Source: an uncultured Clostridium sp. (GTDB lineage Bacteria > Bacillota > Clostridia > TANB77 > CAG-508). From it: a DNA stretch of 53,317 nucleotides. Positions 1 to 9,061 of this stretch are shown here, in pieces. The stretch covers positions 1-53,317 of the forward strand of contig CAOKQZ010000011.1 in assembly GCA_948471055.1 (NCBI GenBank), written 5' to 3'. Numbering within the stretch: the first letter of the stretch is position 1; the number at the start of each line of letters is the position of its first letter. Below the pieces are notes generated by a model. It made no database searches. It was not told the origin of the DNA and saw only the letters and a list, made by a program, of their open reading frames with translations. A program made the position numbers and the translations under genes.

Positions 1-651
1 GAAGATTTCTTTGGCGATATGGACTTTAAAGTAGGAGGAACCGAAAAAGGAATTACTGCTATTCAAGTGGATATTAAAATTGATGGATTAACCTACGACA
101 TTATTAAAGAAGCCTTTGAAAGAACTAGAAATGCTCGTAAATATATCTTAGAAGAAGTTATGTTAAAACAAATTGATAAACCACGAGCAGAAATATCAAA
201 ATATGCACCCAATATTATTAAAACTATCATCAATGTTGACAAAATAAAAGATGTCATCGGACCAGGTGGAAAAATGATTAACAAAATCATTGCAGAAACA
301 GGCGTAAAAATCGATATTGAAGAAGACGGAAGAGTATTCATATACTCAAATGATGTTGCAAATGGACAAAAAGCACTAAAAATGGTAGAAGACATTGGAA
401 AAGATTTAGAAGTAGGTGCTATCTACGAAGGAACGGTAAGCAAAATCATGCCATTTGGAGCCTTTATCGAACTAGGAGGAGCCAAAGAAGGATTAGTACA
501 CATTTCCAAAATATCACATAAAAGAATTGAAAAAGTAGAAGATGTTTTAAAAGTAGGCGATGTTGTAAACGTAAAAGTATACGAAATTGACGACCAAGGT
601 AGAATTAATTTAACAATGAAGGATTTAGAAGAGAAGGACAAAGAAGAATAG
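1..651 (+). CDS. pnp: Polyribonucleotide nucleotidyltransferase, C-terminal part
   Basis: Phosphorolytic 3'-5' exoribonuclease of mRNA decay, cytoplasmic. The gene enters from the left edge with base 1 already in frame (EDFFGDMDFKVGGTEKG is the end of the second RNase PH core). About 216 residues are visible. They hold the KH domain (IKDVIGPGGKMINKI, GxxG loop) and the S1 RNA-binding domain (VGAIYEGTVSKIMPFGAF onward), with an acidic/lysine tail. Low-GC codon use matches the neighbours and no in-frame CGG is present. A palindromic repeat that could end transcription follows 24 bases after the stop. Identification is very secure; only the 5' part is missing. Confidence 0.97.
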   Translation, partial: EDFFGDMDFKVGGTEKGITAIQVDIKIDGLTYDIIKEAFERTRNARKYILEEVMLKQIDKPRAEISKYAPNIIKTIINVDKIKDVIGPGGKMINKIIAETGVKIDIEEDGRVFIYSNDVANGQKALKMVEDIGKDLEVGAIYEGTVSKIMPFGAFIELGGAKEGLVHISKISHKRIEKVEDVLKVGDVVNVKVYEIDDQGRINLTMKDLEEKDKEE

Positions 652-674
652 AGAGAAAGGCTTCATAGACATAC

Positions 675-795
675 AAAAAAGCCCCTTTAACAAGGGGGAT
701 GTCAGCGTAAGCTGACTGGGGGTTCTTCAAAGAAGTATTAAGAACCCTCCGTCAGTCCTTCGGACTGCCACCTCCCTTGTTAAAGGAGGTTTCTT
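675..795. repeat. Two inverted copies of the dispersed palindromic repeat
   Basis: Two head-to-head copies of a repeat found throughout the window: 675-727 (GCCCCTTTAACAAGGGGG, then GTCAGCGTAAGCTGAC, then TGGGGGTTCTT) and 740-795 (AAGAACCCTCCGTCAG through a second hairpin to CCCTTGTTAAAGGAGG). Each copy holds two hairpins. The position directly after pnp suggests it can terminate transcription in either direction, which is inference. Confidence 0.85.
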
Positions 796-858
796 GTGAG
801 TTCTTCGAAGATTAAAACATATAAAAACATTAAGAAATTATGAATTTTGTCCAAAACA

Positions 859-887
859 TTGAAAAAAATCAATAACAATAGTATAAT
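859..887 (+). promoter_or_regulatory. Sigma-A-type promoter for the GT2 gene
   Basis: TTGAAA at 859-864 and TATAAT at 882-887 with a 17-bp spacer, about 60 bases before the likely start of the downstream glycosyltransferase. Both hexamers are close to consensus. Confidence 0.7.
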
Positions 888-947
888 ATAACAAGCAATA
901 AAATACACTATATAAGAAAAAGACAAGTAATAAAAGTGAGGAAAAAG

Positions 948-2177
948 ATGGAATATCTATATATCATTCAACAAGCATTAGTATGGATTGTAACGATATT
1001 TTGGTTATACCAATTAATTGTTAGTATCTGTTCTTTAGTAAAACTAAAGGATAAACCAATTTTAGAAGAAAAACAAAACCGTTTTATGGCAATTATTCCT
1101 GCACATAATGAAGAATCGGTAATAAAAAACTTAGTTGAAAGTTTAAACAAACAAAACTATCCAAAAGAATTATTTGATATTTATGTGATTGCCGATAACT
1201 GTACAGATGCTACAGCACAAATTGCAAAAACAGCAGGAGCCATTGTATATGAACGTTTTGATGAAGAAAATAAAACAAAAGGTCATGCACTAAATTGGTT
1301 TTTAAATCAAAAAATAGAAGAAGATGCACCATATGATGCGTTTTGTGTTTTCGATGCAGATAACATAGTAGACGAAAACTTTATAAAAAATATGAATAAG
1401 AAACTTTGCCAAGGAGAAGATGTGGTGCAAGGTTACCGTGATATTAAAAATCCAACCGATAGTTGGGTATCGGCAGGTTATGCTATTTTTTACTGGACCA
1501 TGAACCGTTTTTATCATTTAGCAAGATACAATTTAGGCTTATCACCATTAATCAATGGAACTGGGTTTATGGTAAAATTTGATGTCGTAAAACCACATGG
1601 TTGGGATACCAAAACGTTAACCGAAGATATTGAATTTTCCTTAAAACGAATTATTGCTGGAAAAAAATTAGGCTGGGCAACTGATGCAATTGTATATGAT
1701 GAACAACCAGTAGACTTTAAACAAAGTTGGTCACAAAGATCTAGGTGGACAGTAGGGCATATACAATGTATTCAAAACTACACAAAAGACCTTGCAGTTG
1801 CAACAAAGGAAAAGAAAACCTTAATGAATTTTGATGGTTTTTTATACATTATTGGAAGTATACCAATGTTTGTATTAACCTTAGTATTGCTTGCTATTAA
1901 CTTTATTATGTACTTAGGAAATGGAATTAATACTACAGAACTTGTAATCAATATCCTAAGATACCTAATTCCAACCTTTTTATTACCAATCGGAACCGCT
2001 ATTTTAATTATGTTATTAGATAAAAAGCCAATTAAACCAATGATAAAGGGATTAATTTGTTACCCACTATTTTTGGGCTCGTGGTTATTAATTAACTTTA
2101 AATGCTTATTCAAAAAAGATACCACTTGGGAGAAAATTGAACACGTACGCGATATCAAAATAAACGATGTTGCCTAA
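948..2177 (+). CDS. Membrane-bound family 2 glycosyltransferase
   Basis: Processive-type GT2 enzyme of the inner membrane, probably polymerising or transferring sugars for a cell-surface glycan. An N-terminal membrane segment is followed by the catalytic domain: nucleotide-sugar motif YVIADNCTDAT, a FDADN (DxD) metal motif, a TEDIEF acceptor-site acid, and QRSRW (QxxRW), then three or four C-terminal membrane helices. This order is that of cellulose/hyaluronan-synthase-like enzymes. I place the start at ATG 948 (MEYLYII) because GAGG lies 6-7 bases before it; an in-frame GTG at 936 would add four residues. A hairpin terminator follows. The polymer cannot be told from sequence. Confidence 0.9.
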   Translation: MEYLYIIQQALVWIVTIFWLYQLIVSICSLVKLKDKPILEEKQNRFMAIIPAHNEESVIKNLVESLNKQNYPKELFDIYVIADNCTDATAQIAKTAGAIVYERFDEENKTKGHALNWFLNQKIEEDAPYDAFCVFDADNIVDENFIKNMNKKLCQGEDVVQGYRDIKNPTDSWVSAGYAIFYWTMNRFYHLARYNLGLSPLINGTGFMVKFDVVKPHGWDTKTLTEDIEFSLKRIIAGKKLGWATDAIVYDEQPVDFKQSWSQRSRWTVGHIQCIQNYTKDLAVATKEKKTLMNFDGFLYIIGSIPMFVLTLVLLAINFIMYLGNGINTTELVINILRYLIPTFLLPIGTAILIMLLDKKPIKPMIKGLICYPLFLGSWLLINFKCLFKKDTTWEKIEHVRDIKINDVA

Positions 2178-2181
2178 TACA

Positions 2182-2214
2182 AATAGAGATATATTTTGCT
2201 ATATCTCTATTTTA
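2182..2214 (+). terminator. Rho-independent terminator after GT2
   Basis: AATAGAGATATA pairs with TATATCTCTATT around a short loop and is followed by a T-rich stretch, just after the stop codon at 2177. Confidence 0.75.
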
Positions 2215-2286
2215 TTCTAACGCATAGCCATTTTTTGTAATCGCCAAAGGCGATTACTTAGGTCATTTATGTAGGGGAGAGAAGAA

Positions 2287-3882
2287 ATGGAAAAATTAAA
2301 AGAATTTGTGAAACGTAATCAAAACAAAATATTGCTTGTTCTACTTGTGGTAATCATTCTACTACAAGTTCTTCTTCGTATCGAGTATGGTTTTGAGAAG
2401 GCATATCTTCATATTGATGAAGGTTATTCATATGGATTAATGAATTACGACAAAATTGATATTATGGACAACGAAGATTTTTATAATACATGGCATAAAA
2501 GCGAATATTATAAGGATTATTTATCTATTTCAAGCAAAGAAGCGATGGATCTTACTCCTGTATATGAAAACCAGAAAAATGATGTTCATCCACCATTTTA
2601 TTATTTGTTATTACGAATTGCTTCTAGTTTTACCATAGGCTCTTTTTCAAAATGGACAGGTATTGTTTTAAATATTGTTATCTTTATTCTAACAAGTATT
2701 TTCATATACCTAATTGCCAACCGAATATTCAAAAGCAAAATTTATGCCGTATTTATGGTATTGGTAAATGGTTTCACCTTAGCTTCTATCGATACCACCA
2801 TCTTTATTCGAATGTACGCACTAAATGCTTTGAATTTGCTAATTATTGCATACTTACATATTAAAAATACAAACAAGGGTAAACTTTCATGTAAAGAGTT
2901 AGCGATAATGTCGATTGCCATAATTATTGGTTCTTTAACACATTACTATTACCTTGTGTTCTTGTTTATTTTGTTTATAATGTATCTAATAAAATTTATC
3001 AAACAGAAAAACACAAAAAATATCCTTCGCTATGTTAGTATGATAATAATTTCTGCTATCATTTCACTTGCCATTTTCCCATATTCGTTTGTTCATATGT
3101 TTATGGGGTATCGAGGAACTGGGACAATTTCTAGTTTGACGAATATAAATCAAATGTGGAATTCCTTTAGAACTTATTGTAACATTCTTTGCGATAATGT
3201 CTTTAATGGAATATTACTATTTATGGTATTAGTTAGTGTTGCAGTAGTAGTATATCACTTTATAAAAAATAAGAAACTTAGTATCAAGTTTGAAAATAAA
3301 GAATTTTGGTTAATGTTTATTCCTTCTGTTATCTATTTTACAATGGTAGCACTTGTTTCACCATACCAAGAACTTAGGTACATTATGCCAGTATGCCCAC
3401 TTCTGGTAATTGGAGGATTTTACCTATTAAAAGTACTACTAGAAAAAGTATTTTCAAAGAAAAATACATACTATATTTTATCTGCTATATTTGTGGTTAT
3501 GCTAATTTTACCAAGTATCATAAAACTAGATATTCCTTTCTATTACTTATACAAAGACAAAAAAGAGATTGTTACAAAAATAGAGCAAGAACAAGATAAG
3601 CCAATTTTATACATATTTAACAAAGAACAAAATCGTTTTTTAGATGATTTATATCTATTTACAATAAGTGACCAATCGTATATTATGGATAAAGAAGAGT
3701 TTTCCAAAGAAAAACTAAAAGAGATATTTACAAACATCAATTTCAAAAATGGCTTCTTTGTCATCATCAATGAAGGACTTGAACACGAAACCTACTTAAA
3801 AGAAATATCAGAAACACTAAATGTAACAGGCTATGAACACATACAAAGAATGAATGCATGTGATATTTATCAAATGGAATAA
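2287..3882 (+). CDS. GT-C fold membrane glycosyltransferase (ArnT/PMT-like)
   Basis: Polytopic membrane protein of 531 residues. The first helix (about 15-32) is followed by an extracytoplasmic loop with HIDEGYSYG, the acidic motif expected at the active site of lipid-linked-sugar glycosyltransferases, and by DVHPPFYYLLLR, a hallmark of the PMT_2 (family 39-like) group. About ten more helices follow, then a soluble C-terminal domain of roughly 120 residues. RBS GGGGAGA precedes ATG 2287. A short hairpin (GTAATCGCC/GGCGATTAC, 2237-2257) lies upstream. With the preceding GT2 it suggests a small surface-glycan island; the acceptor is unknown. Confidence 0.85.
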   Translation: MEKLKEFVKRNQNKILLVLLVVIILLQVLLRIEYGFEKAYLHIDEGYSYGLMNYDKIDIMDNEDFYNTWHKSEYYKDYLSISSKEAMDLTPVYENQKNDVHPPFYYLLLRIASSFTIGSFSKWTGIVLNIVIFILTSIFIYLIANRIFKSKIYAVFMVLVNGFTLASIDTTIFIRMYALNALNLLIIAYLHIKNTNKGKLSCKELAIMSIAIIIGSLTHYYYLVFLFILFIMYLIKFIKQKNTKNILRYVSMIIISAIISLAIFPYSFVHMFMGYRGTGTISSLTNINQMWNSFRTYCNILCDNVFNGILLFMVLVSVAVVVYHFIKNKKLSIKFENKEFWLMFIPSVIYFTMVALVSPYQELRYIMPVCPLLVIGGFYLLKVLLEKVFSKKNTYYILSAIFVVMLILPSIIKLDIPFYYLYKDKKEIVTKIEQEQDKPILYIFNKEQNRFLDDLYLFTISDQSYIMDKEEFSKEKLKEIFTNINFKNGFFVIINEGLEHETYLKEISETLNVTGYEHIQRMNACDIYQME

Positions 3883-4224
3883 AAAACATAGAAATGTTTT
3901 AAACTTAAGGAGGGCATGTATTTGAAAGATAAGAATTCAACTGTCGAGGATTTCTCGGTAGTTCAAAAAGAATGCAAAAGATATTAAAATATTATGGTGG
4001 ACATGAAATAAATTTGAAATTTTATTATAAACATTTAGAGAAGATTGATTGTTAGAGAAAACAATTAATTTTATAAGAAACATGAGATAGAAATTATTTA
4101 GCAAAAAATATTGCAAAAAGTACGTTTTCGTGTTAAAATGAATATATAAAAAATACGTTTTCGTGAAAAAAGCAAGTAATTAAAATCTTGTTTTCGTGAA
4201 AATCCATGTTGAGGTGAGAAGTTT
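3883..4224. other. Non-coding gap with a possible ORF remnant
   Basis: No complete gene is visible in these 342 bases. An AAGGAGG ribosome site at about 3908 precedes a short reading frame (starting LKDKNSTVEDF, about 17 codons) that stops early. A second frame from about 3975 gives a peptide ending in HLEKIDC. Together these look like a decayed small gene, but the shift between them does not follow the CGG pattern of the window. The last 100 bases carry the iterated TTTTCGTG motif listed separately. Confidence 0.4.
4121..4198 (+). promoter_or_regulatory. Three direct repeats of a TTTTCGTG motif upstream of the ATPase gene
   Basis: TACGTTTTCGTG occurs at 4121-4132 and 4154-4165, and TTGTTTTCGTG at 4188-4198. 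The spacing is 33-34 bp, about three helical turns, ending 26 bases before the ATPase start. Equal spacing on one DNA face suggests binding of a repeated regulator, perhaps the ATPase product or a partner. TTAAAAT after the first copy may be a -10 element. Confidence 0.45.
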
Positions 4225-5578
4225 ATGAAAAGAAAAGTGTATGAGAAATTAATGGATTGGAAAAAAAATAGCAATGGAAAAACTGCTATTTTAATAGATG
4301 GAGCAAGACGTGTTGGGAAAAGTTATATTGTAGAGAAATTTGCAAAAGAAAATTATAAAAGTTTTATTGTGATAGATTTTAACAAAGTGTCAGATGATGT
4401 AAAAAAATTATTTGAATATTATTTAAATGATATGGATAATTTGTTTTTATATTTATCAAATTATTTTAATATAACACTGTATGAACGTGAAAGTCTAATC
4501 GTATTCGACGAAGTGCAATTATACCCAAAAGCAAGATCGGCTATCAAATATTTAATAGAAGATGGAAGATATGATTATATAGAAACTGGTTCATTAATGT
4601 CAATTAAAAAGAATGTAAAAGACATATTAATCCCTTCTGAAGAGCAACACATTGAAATGCATCCAATGGACTTTGAAGAATTTTTATGGGCTATGGGAAA
4701 TGATAGTCTTATGCAATTAGTGAAAAAGTGCTATGAGGAAAAAAAGCCACTAGGTCAAGCCATGCATAGAAAAGTAATGGATTACTTTCGACAATATATG
4801 ATTGTAGGTCGGTATGCCACAAGCAGTAGAAGAATATATAAATACAAAAGATTTTAACAAGGTTGACCAAATTAAAAGAAATATTTTAAATTTGTATCGC
4901 CAAGACATAGGGAAACATGCAGAAGGATACCATTTAAAAGTCGAAAGCATTTTTGATGAAATACCAGCCCAACTACAAAAACATGAAAAAAAATTTAGAT
5001 TAGCTTCTATTAGTAAGGATGCAAGATTTAGAGATTATGAAGATGCTATGTTTTGGCTAAAAGATGCTATGATAATGAATCCTTGTTATAATTCAACACA
5101 ACCAAGTATAGGATTAAAACTAAATACAGATTTTATGACTTTAAAATGCTATATGGCAGATACGGGGCTTTTAATATCGCATTCTTTTGATGAAAATGGA
5201 ATTGTAACGGAAGAAATTTATAAAAAAATACTATTCGATAAACTAGAATTTAATGAAGGAATGATAATGGAAAACATGGTAGCACAAATGTTAGTAGCAT
5301 TTGGGCATAAATTATATTTTTATTCAAACCCTTCAAGAGAAGATATTTCTAGTAGAATGGAAATCGATTTCTTAATTGCAAAATCGAAAATAAGTAGCAA
5401 ACACAATATTTCTCCAATAGAGGTTAAATCCGGCAAAAATTATACAATTTCATCCCTAAAAAAATTTATTGCAAAATATAAAGAACAATTATACCTTCCT
5501 TATGTTCTACATACTGGAGATTTAAAAGAAGAAAATGGAATTGTATATTTACCAATTTATATGACATGTTTGTTATAA
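4225..5578 (+). CDS. AAA-family ATPase with DUF4143 domain, needs +1 recoding at CGG
   Basis: P-loop ATPase of the AAA_14/DUF4143 family, common in gut bacteria, function uncertain. Visible are Walker A (DGARRVGKSYIV, about 26-37), Walker B (SLIVFDEVQLYPKA) and the sensor region IETGSLMSIK. The frame opened at ATG 4225 meets CGG at 4810-4812 (codon 196). Reading continues one base later as GGT, giving IVGGMPQAVEEYI, the family's conserved start of the C-terminal half, and runs to the stop at 5578 with the nuclease-fold-like end IDFLIAKSKI...PIEVKSG. The product would be about 450 residues, a normal family length. Read without a shift it would stop at about 210 residues. RBS GAGGTGAG. Confidence 0.85.
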
Positions 5579-5586
5579 ATGTCAGT

Positions 5587-5625
5587 TCCTAAAAAGTTAT
5601 TTCTCAAATACAAAATAACTTTTTA
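5587..5625 (+). terminator. Hairpin terminator between convergent genes
   Basis: CTAAAAAGTTATTT pairs with AAATAACTTTTTAG around a short loop, directly after the ATPase stop and before the 3' end of the minus-strand thiN gene. T-runs on both strands make it a candidate bidirectional terminator. Confidence 0.65.
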
Positions 5626-5690
5626 GATATGGAAAATAGGAACTTTTACAAGCTTACAAGAAATAGAGGATTAAGCTATAGTCTAATAGA

Positions 5691-6338
5691 TTAATCTTTG
5701 CTTTCAATAACAATCAAGACCCCGTTCGTTAAATGAATGCAAGCAGTATCCTCTACTATCTCATTACTAACACCTAGGCTTTTTCCAAAGGTTAAGCAAG
5801 CATTGTTTAGAGGATATTGAAATCCAGTTAAAGTCAAGCCTTCCACAGAGGAAGTAAGAGGAATTAGGGAAATGTACTTTCCATAAGCCTCTTCTTTTTT
5901 TATGGTATGAGACCTATTTACTAAATAAATTCGATTATGGGTGTCGATTATTTCACAAGGAATTTGTGCTTCTAAGGCATTTACTAAAATGTGAATATTA
6001 GCAAGCGAATGGTCGAAACGACTGCCAAGAGCCCCTAGTATTGTAATATGAGAAGATGCTATGCGAATGGCAAGCTTTAGTGCAATATCCGTATCCGTAT
6101 AGTCTTTTTCGGGATGATAAGTATGTTTCTCAATTTGCAAATTATTTTGATACTCTTCTAAAACAATATTATCTACCGAATCAAAATCACCAACAATATG
6201 ATTTGGCATAATATGCAAGGTATGTAGTGCCTCTAAACCTTTATCAACAGCAATAATAATTTGCGGTTTTTGGGTTTCATAAATATCCTTTAATAGGTCA
6301 AGATGAATTTCTCCGCCAGATACAATAACAGTATTCAT
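5691..6338 (-). CDS. thiN: Thiamine pyrophosphokinase
   Basis: Transfers pyrophosphate from ATP to thiamine to make the cofactor thiamine diphosphate; cytoplasmic. The 215-residue protein has the ThiN signatures NHIVGDFDSV (about 45-54), KDYTDTDIALKLA (about 79-91) and ILGALGSRFDHSLANI, followed by the C-terminal thiamine-binding barrel with LTSSVEGLTLTGFQYPL. It is a full-length single-domain enzyme. It is transcribed divergently from the next gene across a short AT-rich gap at 6339-6444. No thiamine riboswitch is visible in front of it. Confidence 0.93.
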   Translation of the reverse strand: MNTVIVSGGEIHLDLLKDIYETQKPQIIIAVDKGLEALHTLHIMPNHIVGDFDSVDNIVLEEYQNNLQIEKHTYHPEKDYTDTDIALKLAIRIASSHITILGALGSRFDHSLANIHILVNALEAQIPCEIIDTHNRIYLVNRSHTIKKEEAYGKYISLIPLTSSVEGLTLTGFQYPLNNACLTFGKSLGVSNEIVEDTACIHLTNGVLIVIESKD

Positions 6339-6444
6339 ATTTTTATTTTCCTTTCAAAATTTTCTTTCCAATTCATGAATATAATGGTATAATAATTAAA
6401 ACATAATTGTCAAAACTTAGCAAGACATTATAAGGAGGTTAAAG

Positions 6445-7311
6445 ATGCTTATTAATCATGTACTAGAACCAAAGGCCAAAACAACAGTATACGCATTTGT
6501 AGGCCCTTCGGGAACAGGAAAAAGCTACCGAGCAGGACTAGTAGCAAGTGAATATGGGATTAGTTATATTATTGATGATGGGCTATTTATTAAAGATAAT
6601 GAAATTATAGCAGGAAATTCTGCTAAAAAAGCACCTACCAAAATTGAAACCGTAAAACAGGCTCTCTTTATTGAAGGTGGCGAAAAAGATGAAGTAATAA
6701 AAGCAATTAAAAAACATAAACCAGATAAAATTTTAATTTTAGGAACTTCTGACAATATGGTAAAAAAAATAGCTGCAAGTTTAGAATTACCAGAAATTTC
6801 AAAGTTTATTTACATTACCGATATTGCTACCAAAGAAGAAATGGAAACCGCAAGACGTATTCGTGTAACAGAAGGAAAACATGTCATACCAGTACCTACT
6901 TTTGAATTAAAAAAGGATTTTTCAGGTTACATTTTAGACCCTTTACAGATTTTTAAATCCAAAGGAAATGGAGCAAAACCATATATTTCAGAAAAATCTA
7001 TTATAAGACCAACCTTTAGTTACCTAGGAAATTTCACCATTTCTGATAGTGTATTTAGGCAAATTATTCAATACATGGCAAATAAGGCACCAGCAATTTA
7101 TAAAATTGCCAAAACAAGGGTAGACAAGGACAGCGATGGTCCCTATATTTATTTAGAAGTCATTATTTGCTATGGCTATAACTTAATTACCAGTGTACAA
7201 GAATTTAAGCAAAAAGTAAAAAAAGAAATTGAACAACTAACCGCCATGAATGTTCAAAAAATAGATGTTGTCATAAAAGGAATTGAAGTACCAGTAAAAA
7301 AGGAGGAATAA
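6445..7311 (+). CDS. P-loop ATPase fused to an Asp23/Gls24-like domain
   Basis: The N-terminal half (1-180) begins with a Walker A motif FVGPSGTGKSYRA and has ILILGTSDN as a likely strand near the nucleotide. The C-terminal about 100 residues (ISDSVFRQIIQYMANKAPAIYKI onward to MNVQKIDVVIKGIEV) read as an Asp23/Gls24 alkaline-shock domain. The combination is seen in uncharacterised Clostridia proteins; its function is unknown. RBS AAGGAGG is 7 bases before ATG. It ends two bases before cmk, so the two are surely cotranscribed, and it may act in nucleotide or envelope homeostasis, which is inference only. Confidence 0.75.
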   Translation: MLINHVLEPKAKTTVYAFVGPSGTGKSYRAGLVASEYGISYIIDDGLFIKDNEIIAGNSAKKAPTKIETVKQALFIEGGEKDEVIKAIKKHKPDKILILGTSDNMVKKIAASLELPEISKFIYITDIATKEEMETARRIRVTEGKHVIPVPTFELKKDFSGYILDPLQIFKSKGNGAKPYISEKSIIRPTFSYLGNFTISDSVFRQIIQYMANKAPAIYKIAKTRVDKDSDGPYIYLEVIICYGYNLITSVQEFKQKVKKEIEQLTAMNVQKIDVVIKGIEVPVKKEE

Positions 7312-7313
7312 AA

Positions 7314-7997
7314 ATGTCATTTATAGTTGCAATTGATGGTCCGGCAGGAACTGGAAAAGGAACCATTGCAAAATTGGTTTCTGAGAAATTTGGATTGTTA
7401 AATGTGGATACAGGAGCAATGTTTCGTTGTGTTACACTTGCCATGTTACAACAAAACATTGCCCTTGAGGAAGAAGAAAAAATACAAGCGTTATTAAGCG
7501 ATATACAAATTGAGTTAAAAGAAGAAAATGAAGAATTGGAGGTTTTTCTAAATGGGGAAGATGTTACCTCTAAAATTCGAACCCCAGAAGTAAATGCTTT
7601 TATTTCAGGTGTTTCTTCTTTGAAAATAGTACGTAGTAAATTATTGGAGTTACAAAGAAACTTAGCCAAAGGACAAAATGTTGTTATGGAAGGACGAGAT
7701 ATTGGAACCACTGTATTTCCGAATGCCAATGTAAAAATATACTTAGATGCCTCTTCTGAAGAAAGAGCAAGAAGACGTGTAAGACAAAACGAAGAAAAAG
7801 GAATCCATATGTCATATGAAGAAGTTTTAGAAAGTGTAAAAAAGAGAGATAAACTAGATTCAACACGAGAACTTGCACCATTAAAAAAAGCAGAAGATGC
7901 CATATATATTGATGGCACCAATATGAGTGTAGAAGAATGTGCGAATGTTGTATATAAGATTATTGAAGAAAAAATGAAAAACCGTTTAGAGGATTGA
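7314..7997 (+). CDS. cmk: Cytidylate kinase
   Basis: Phosphorylates CMP and dCMP to the diphosphates in pyrimidine nucleotide and lipid precursor supply. The 227-residue protein has P-loop IDGPAGTGKGTIAK (about 6-19), the NMP-binding VDTGAMFR, the CMP-specific insert, MEGRDIGTTVFPNA (about 124-137), and the LID region with RARRRVRQNEEKG. RBS GGAGGAATAAAA overlaps the end of the previous gene, so translation is probably coupled. In many Bacillota cmk is followed by plsC, as here, although two dispersed repeats now separate them. Confidence 0.96.
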   Translation: MSFIVAIDGPAGTGKGTIAKLVSEKFGLLNVDTGAMFRCVTLAMLQQNIALEEEEKIQALLSDIQIELKEENEELEVFLNGEDVTSKIRTPEVNAFISGVSSLKIVRSKLLELQRNLAKGQNVVMEGRDIGTTVFPNANVKIYLDASSEERARRRVRQNEEKGIHMSYEEVLESVKKRDKLDSTRELAPLKKAEDAIYIDGTNMSVEECANVVYKIIEEKMKNRLED

Positions 7998-8007
7998 ACT
8001 ATTTTTT

Positions 8008-8057
8008 AAGAACCCCCAGTCGCTCCGCGACAGCCCCCTTGTTAAAGGGGCTTTCCT
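8008..8057. repeat. Dispersed palindromic repeat
   Basis: One copy: AAGAACCCCCAGTCGC, TCCGCGACAGCCCCCTT, GTTAAAGGGGC. It lies 11 bases after the cmk stop, so it may serve as its terminator. Confidence 0.85.
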
Positions 8058-8172
8058 GTGAGTGCTTCGAAGTTTGTATGTAATGAATAAGTACAAATGT
8101 GTAAAAAGCATATTAGGAAGATGATATTTATATGAATATATTAAATTTAACAAGCCTTACGGAGCGTTGCAA

Positions 8173-8226
8173 GACAGCCCCTTTAATAAGGGGGCTGTCA
8201 GCGTTAGCTGACTGGGGGTTCTTAAG
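8173..8226. repeat. Dispersed palindromic repeat, opposite orientation
   Basis: GACAGCCCCTTTAATAAGG, GGGCTGTCAGCGTTAGCTGAC, TGGGGGTTCTTAAG. It lies in the cmk-plsC gap, inverted relative to the copy at 8008, about 115 bases away. Confidence 0.85.
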
Positions 8227-8277
8227 AAAAATATGTCCATTTAAAGAAATAACAAAGCCAGAAAGGATACAAAAACC

Positions 8278-8889
8278 ATGAAATTATTTTTGAAAAAAAT
8301 AGCAAGAGCAATTGTAAGAGGAGCTATTTACCTTTATTGTAAAATTGTTCATAGAGCTCAAATTATCGGAAAAGAAAACATACCGAAAGGCGAAAACTTT
8401 ATCTTTTGTGGAAACCACAGAAACTATCTTGACCCACCACTAATGGTAGCAACCGTTGGTAGGCATATTCGTTTTATGGCAAAAGAAGACCTAAGAAAAA
8501 ATCCATTTTTTGCTTTCTTAGGAGTGGTATTTGATGGTATCTACGTAAAAAGAGACTCCAAAGACGTAACAGCACTAAAAACCACATTAAAAGCAATAAA
8601 AGATGGAGAAAGTATTGCACTTTTCCCAGAAGGAACTCGAAATGGGCTAGAAAAAGGAGAAAAAGTAAAAGACGGAGCAGCCTTTTTCGCACTAAGAACC
8701 AACACAAGAGTTATTCCAGTAGGAATATCAGGTGGACTAAAAAAATTCCAAAAAGTAAAAATTGTATATGGAAAACCACTAGACCTATCAAACTATACTG
8801 AAATGTACAAAAACAAGGAAACCGAAAAACAAGCCTTAGAAGAAGTAAGCAAATTAATTATGGATTCCATTATGGAGTTGACAAAATAA
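8278..8889 (+). CDS. plsC: 1-acyl-sn-glycerol-3-phosphate acyltransferase
   Basis: Acylates lysophosphatidic acid to phosphatidic acid at the membrane, the second acylation of phospholipid synthesis. The 203-residue protein has the HX4D catalytic motif CGNHRNYLDPP (about 43-53), the acceptor-binding FPEGTRNG (about 119-126) and a final GVGISGG-type motif (VIPVGISGG). The N-terminus (about 5-20) is a hydrophobic membrane anchor. No ribosome site stronger than GAAAGGAT is seen before ATG 8278. The assignment is family-level; the acyl donor (ACP or CoA) is not decided by sequence. Confidence 0.92.
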   Translation: MKLFLKKIARAIVRGAIYLYCKIVHRAQIIGKENIPKGENFIFCGNHRNYLDPPLMVATVGRHIRFMAKEDLRKNPFFAFLGVVFDGIYVKRDSKDVTALKTTLKAIKDGESIALFPEGTRNGLEKGEKVKDGAAFFALRTNTRVIPVGISGGLKKFQKVKIVYGKPLDLSNYTEMYKNKETEKQALEEVSKLIMDSIMELTK

Positions 8890-8990
8890 GGGAAAAAGTA
8901 GTATAATTTACAAGTTATTATTTTTAATAAAGAAATTAAATTGTATAAGAACTCCATACATATGTCGTACTTTGGCATCAAAATTGTACC

Positions 8991-9043
8991 AAAAAGGCCC
9001 CTTTACTTAAGGGGGCTGTCGCCGATAGGCGACTGGGGGTTCT
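8991..9043. repeat. Dispersed palindromic repeat
   Basis: AAGGCCCCTTTACTTAAGG, GGGCTGTCGCCGATAGGCGAC, TGGGGGTTCT. It ends 19 bases before the typA start, so its right hairpin lies close to the ribosome-binding region. Confidence 0.85.
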
Positions 9044-9061
9044 AAAAAGGAGAAATGACAC

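Noticed and set aside
3908..4055. Small gene with AAGGAGG site starting near 3920, shifted at CTC-GGT
   Set aside because: The frame change there is not the +1 CGG pattern (CGG is not in frame), and the product is too short to recognise. Kept only as a possible remnant.
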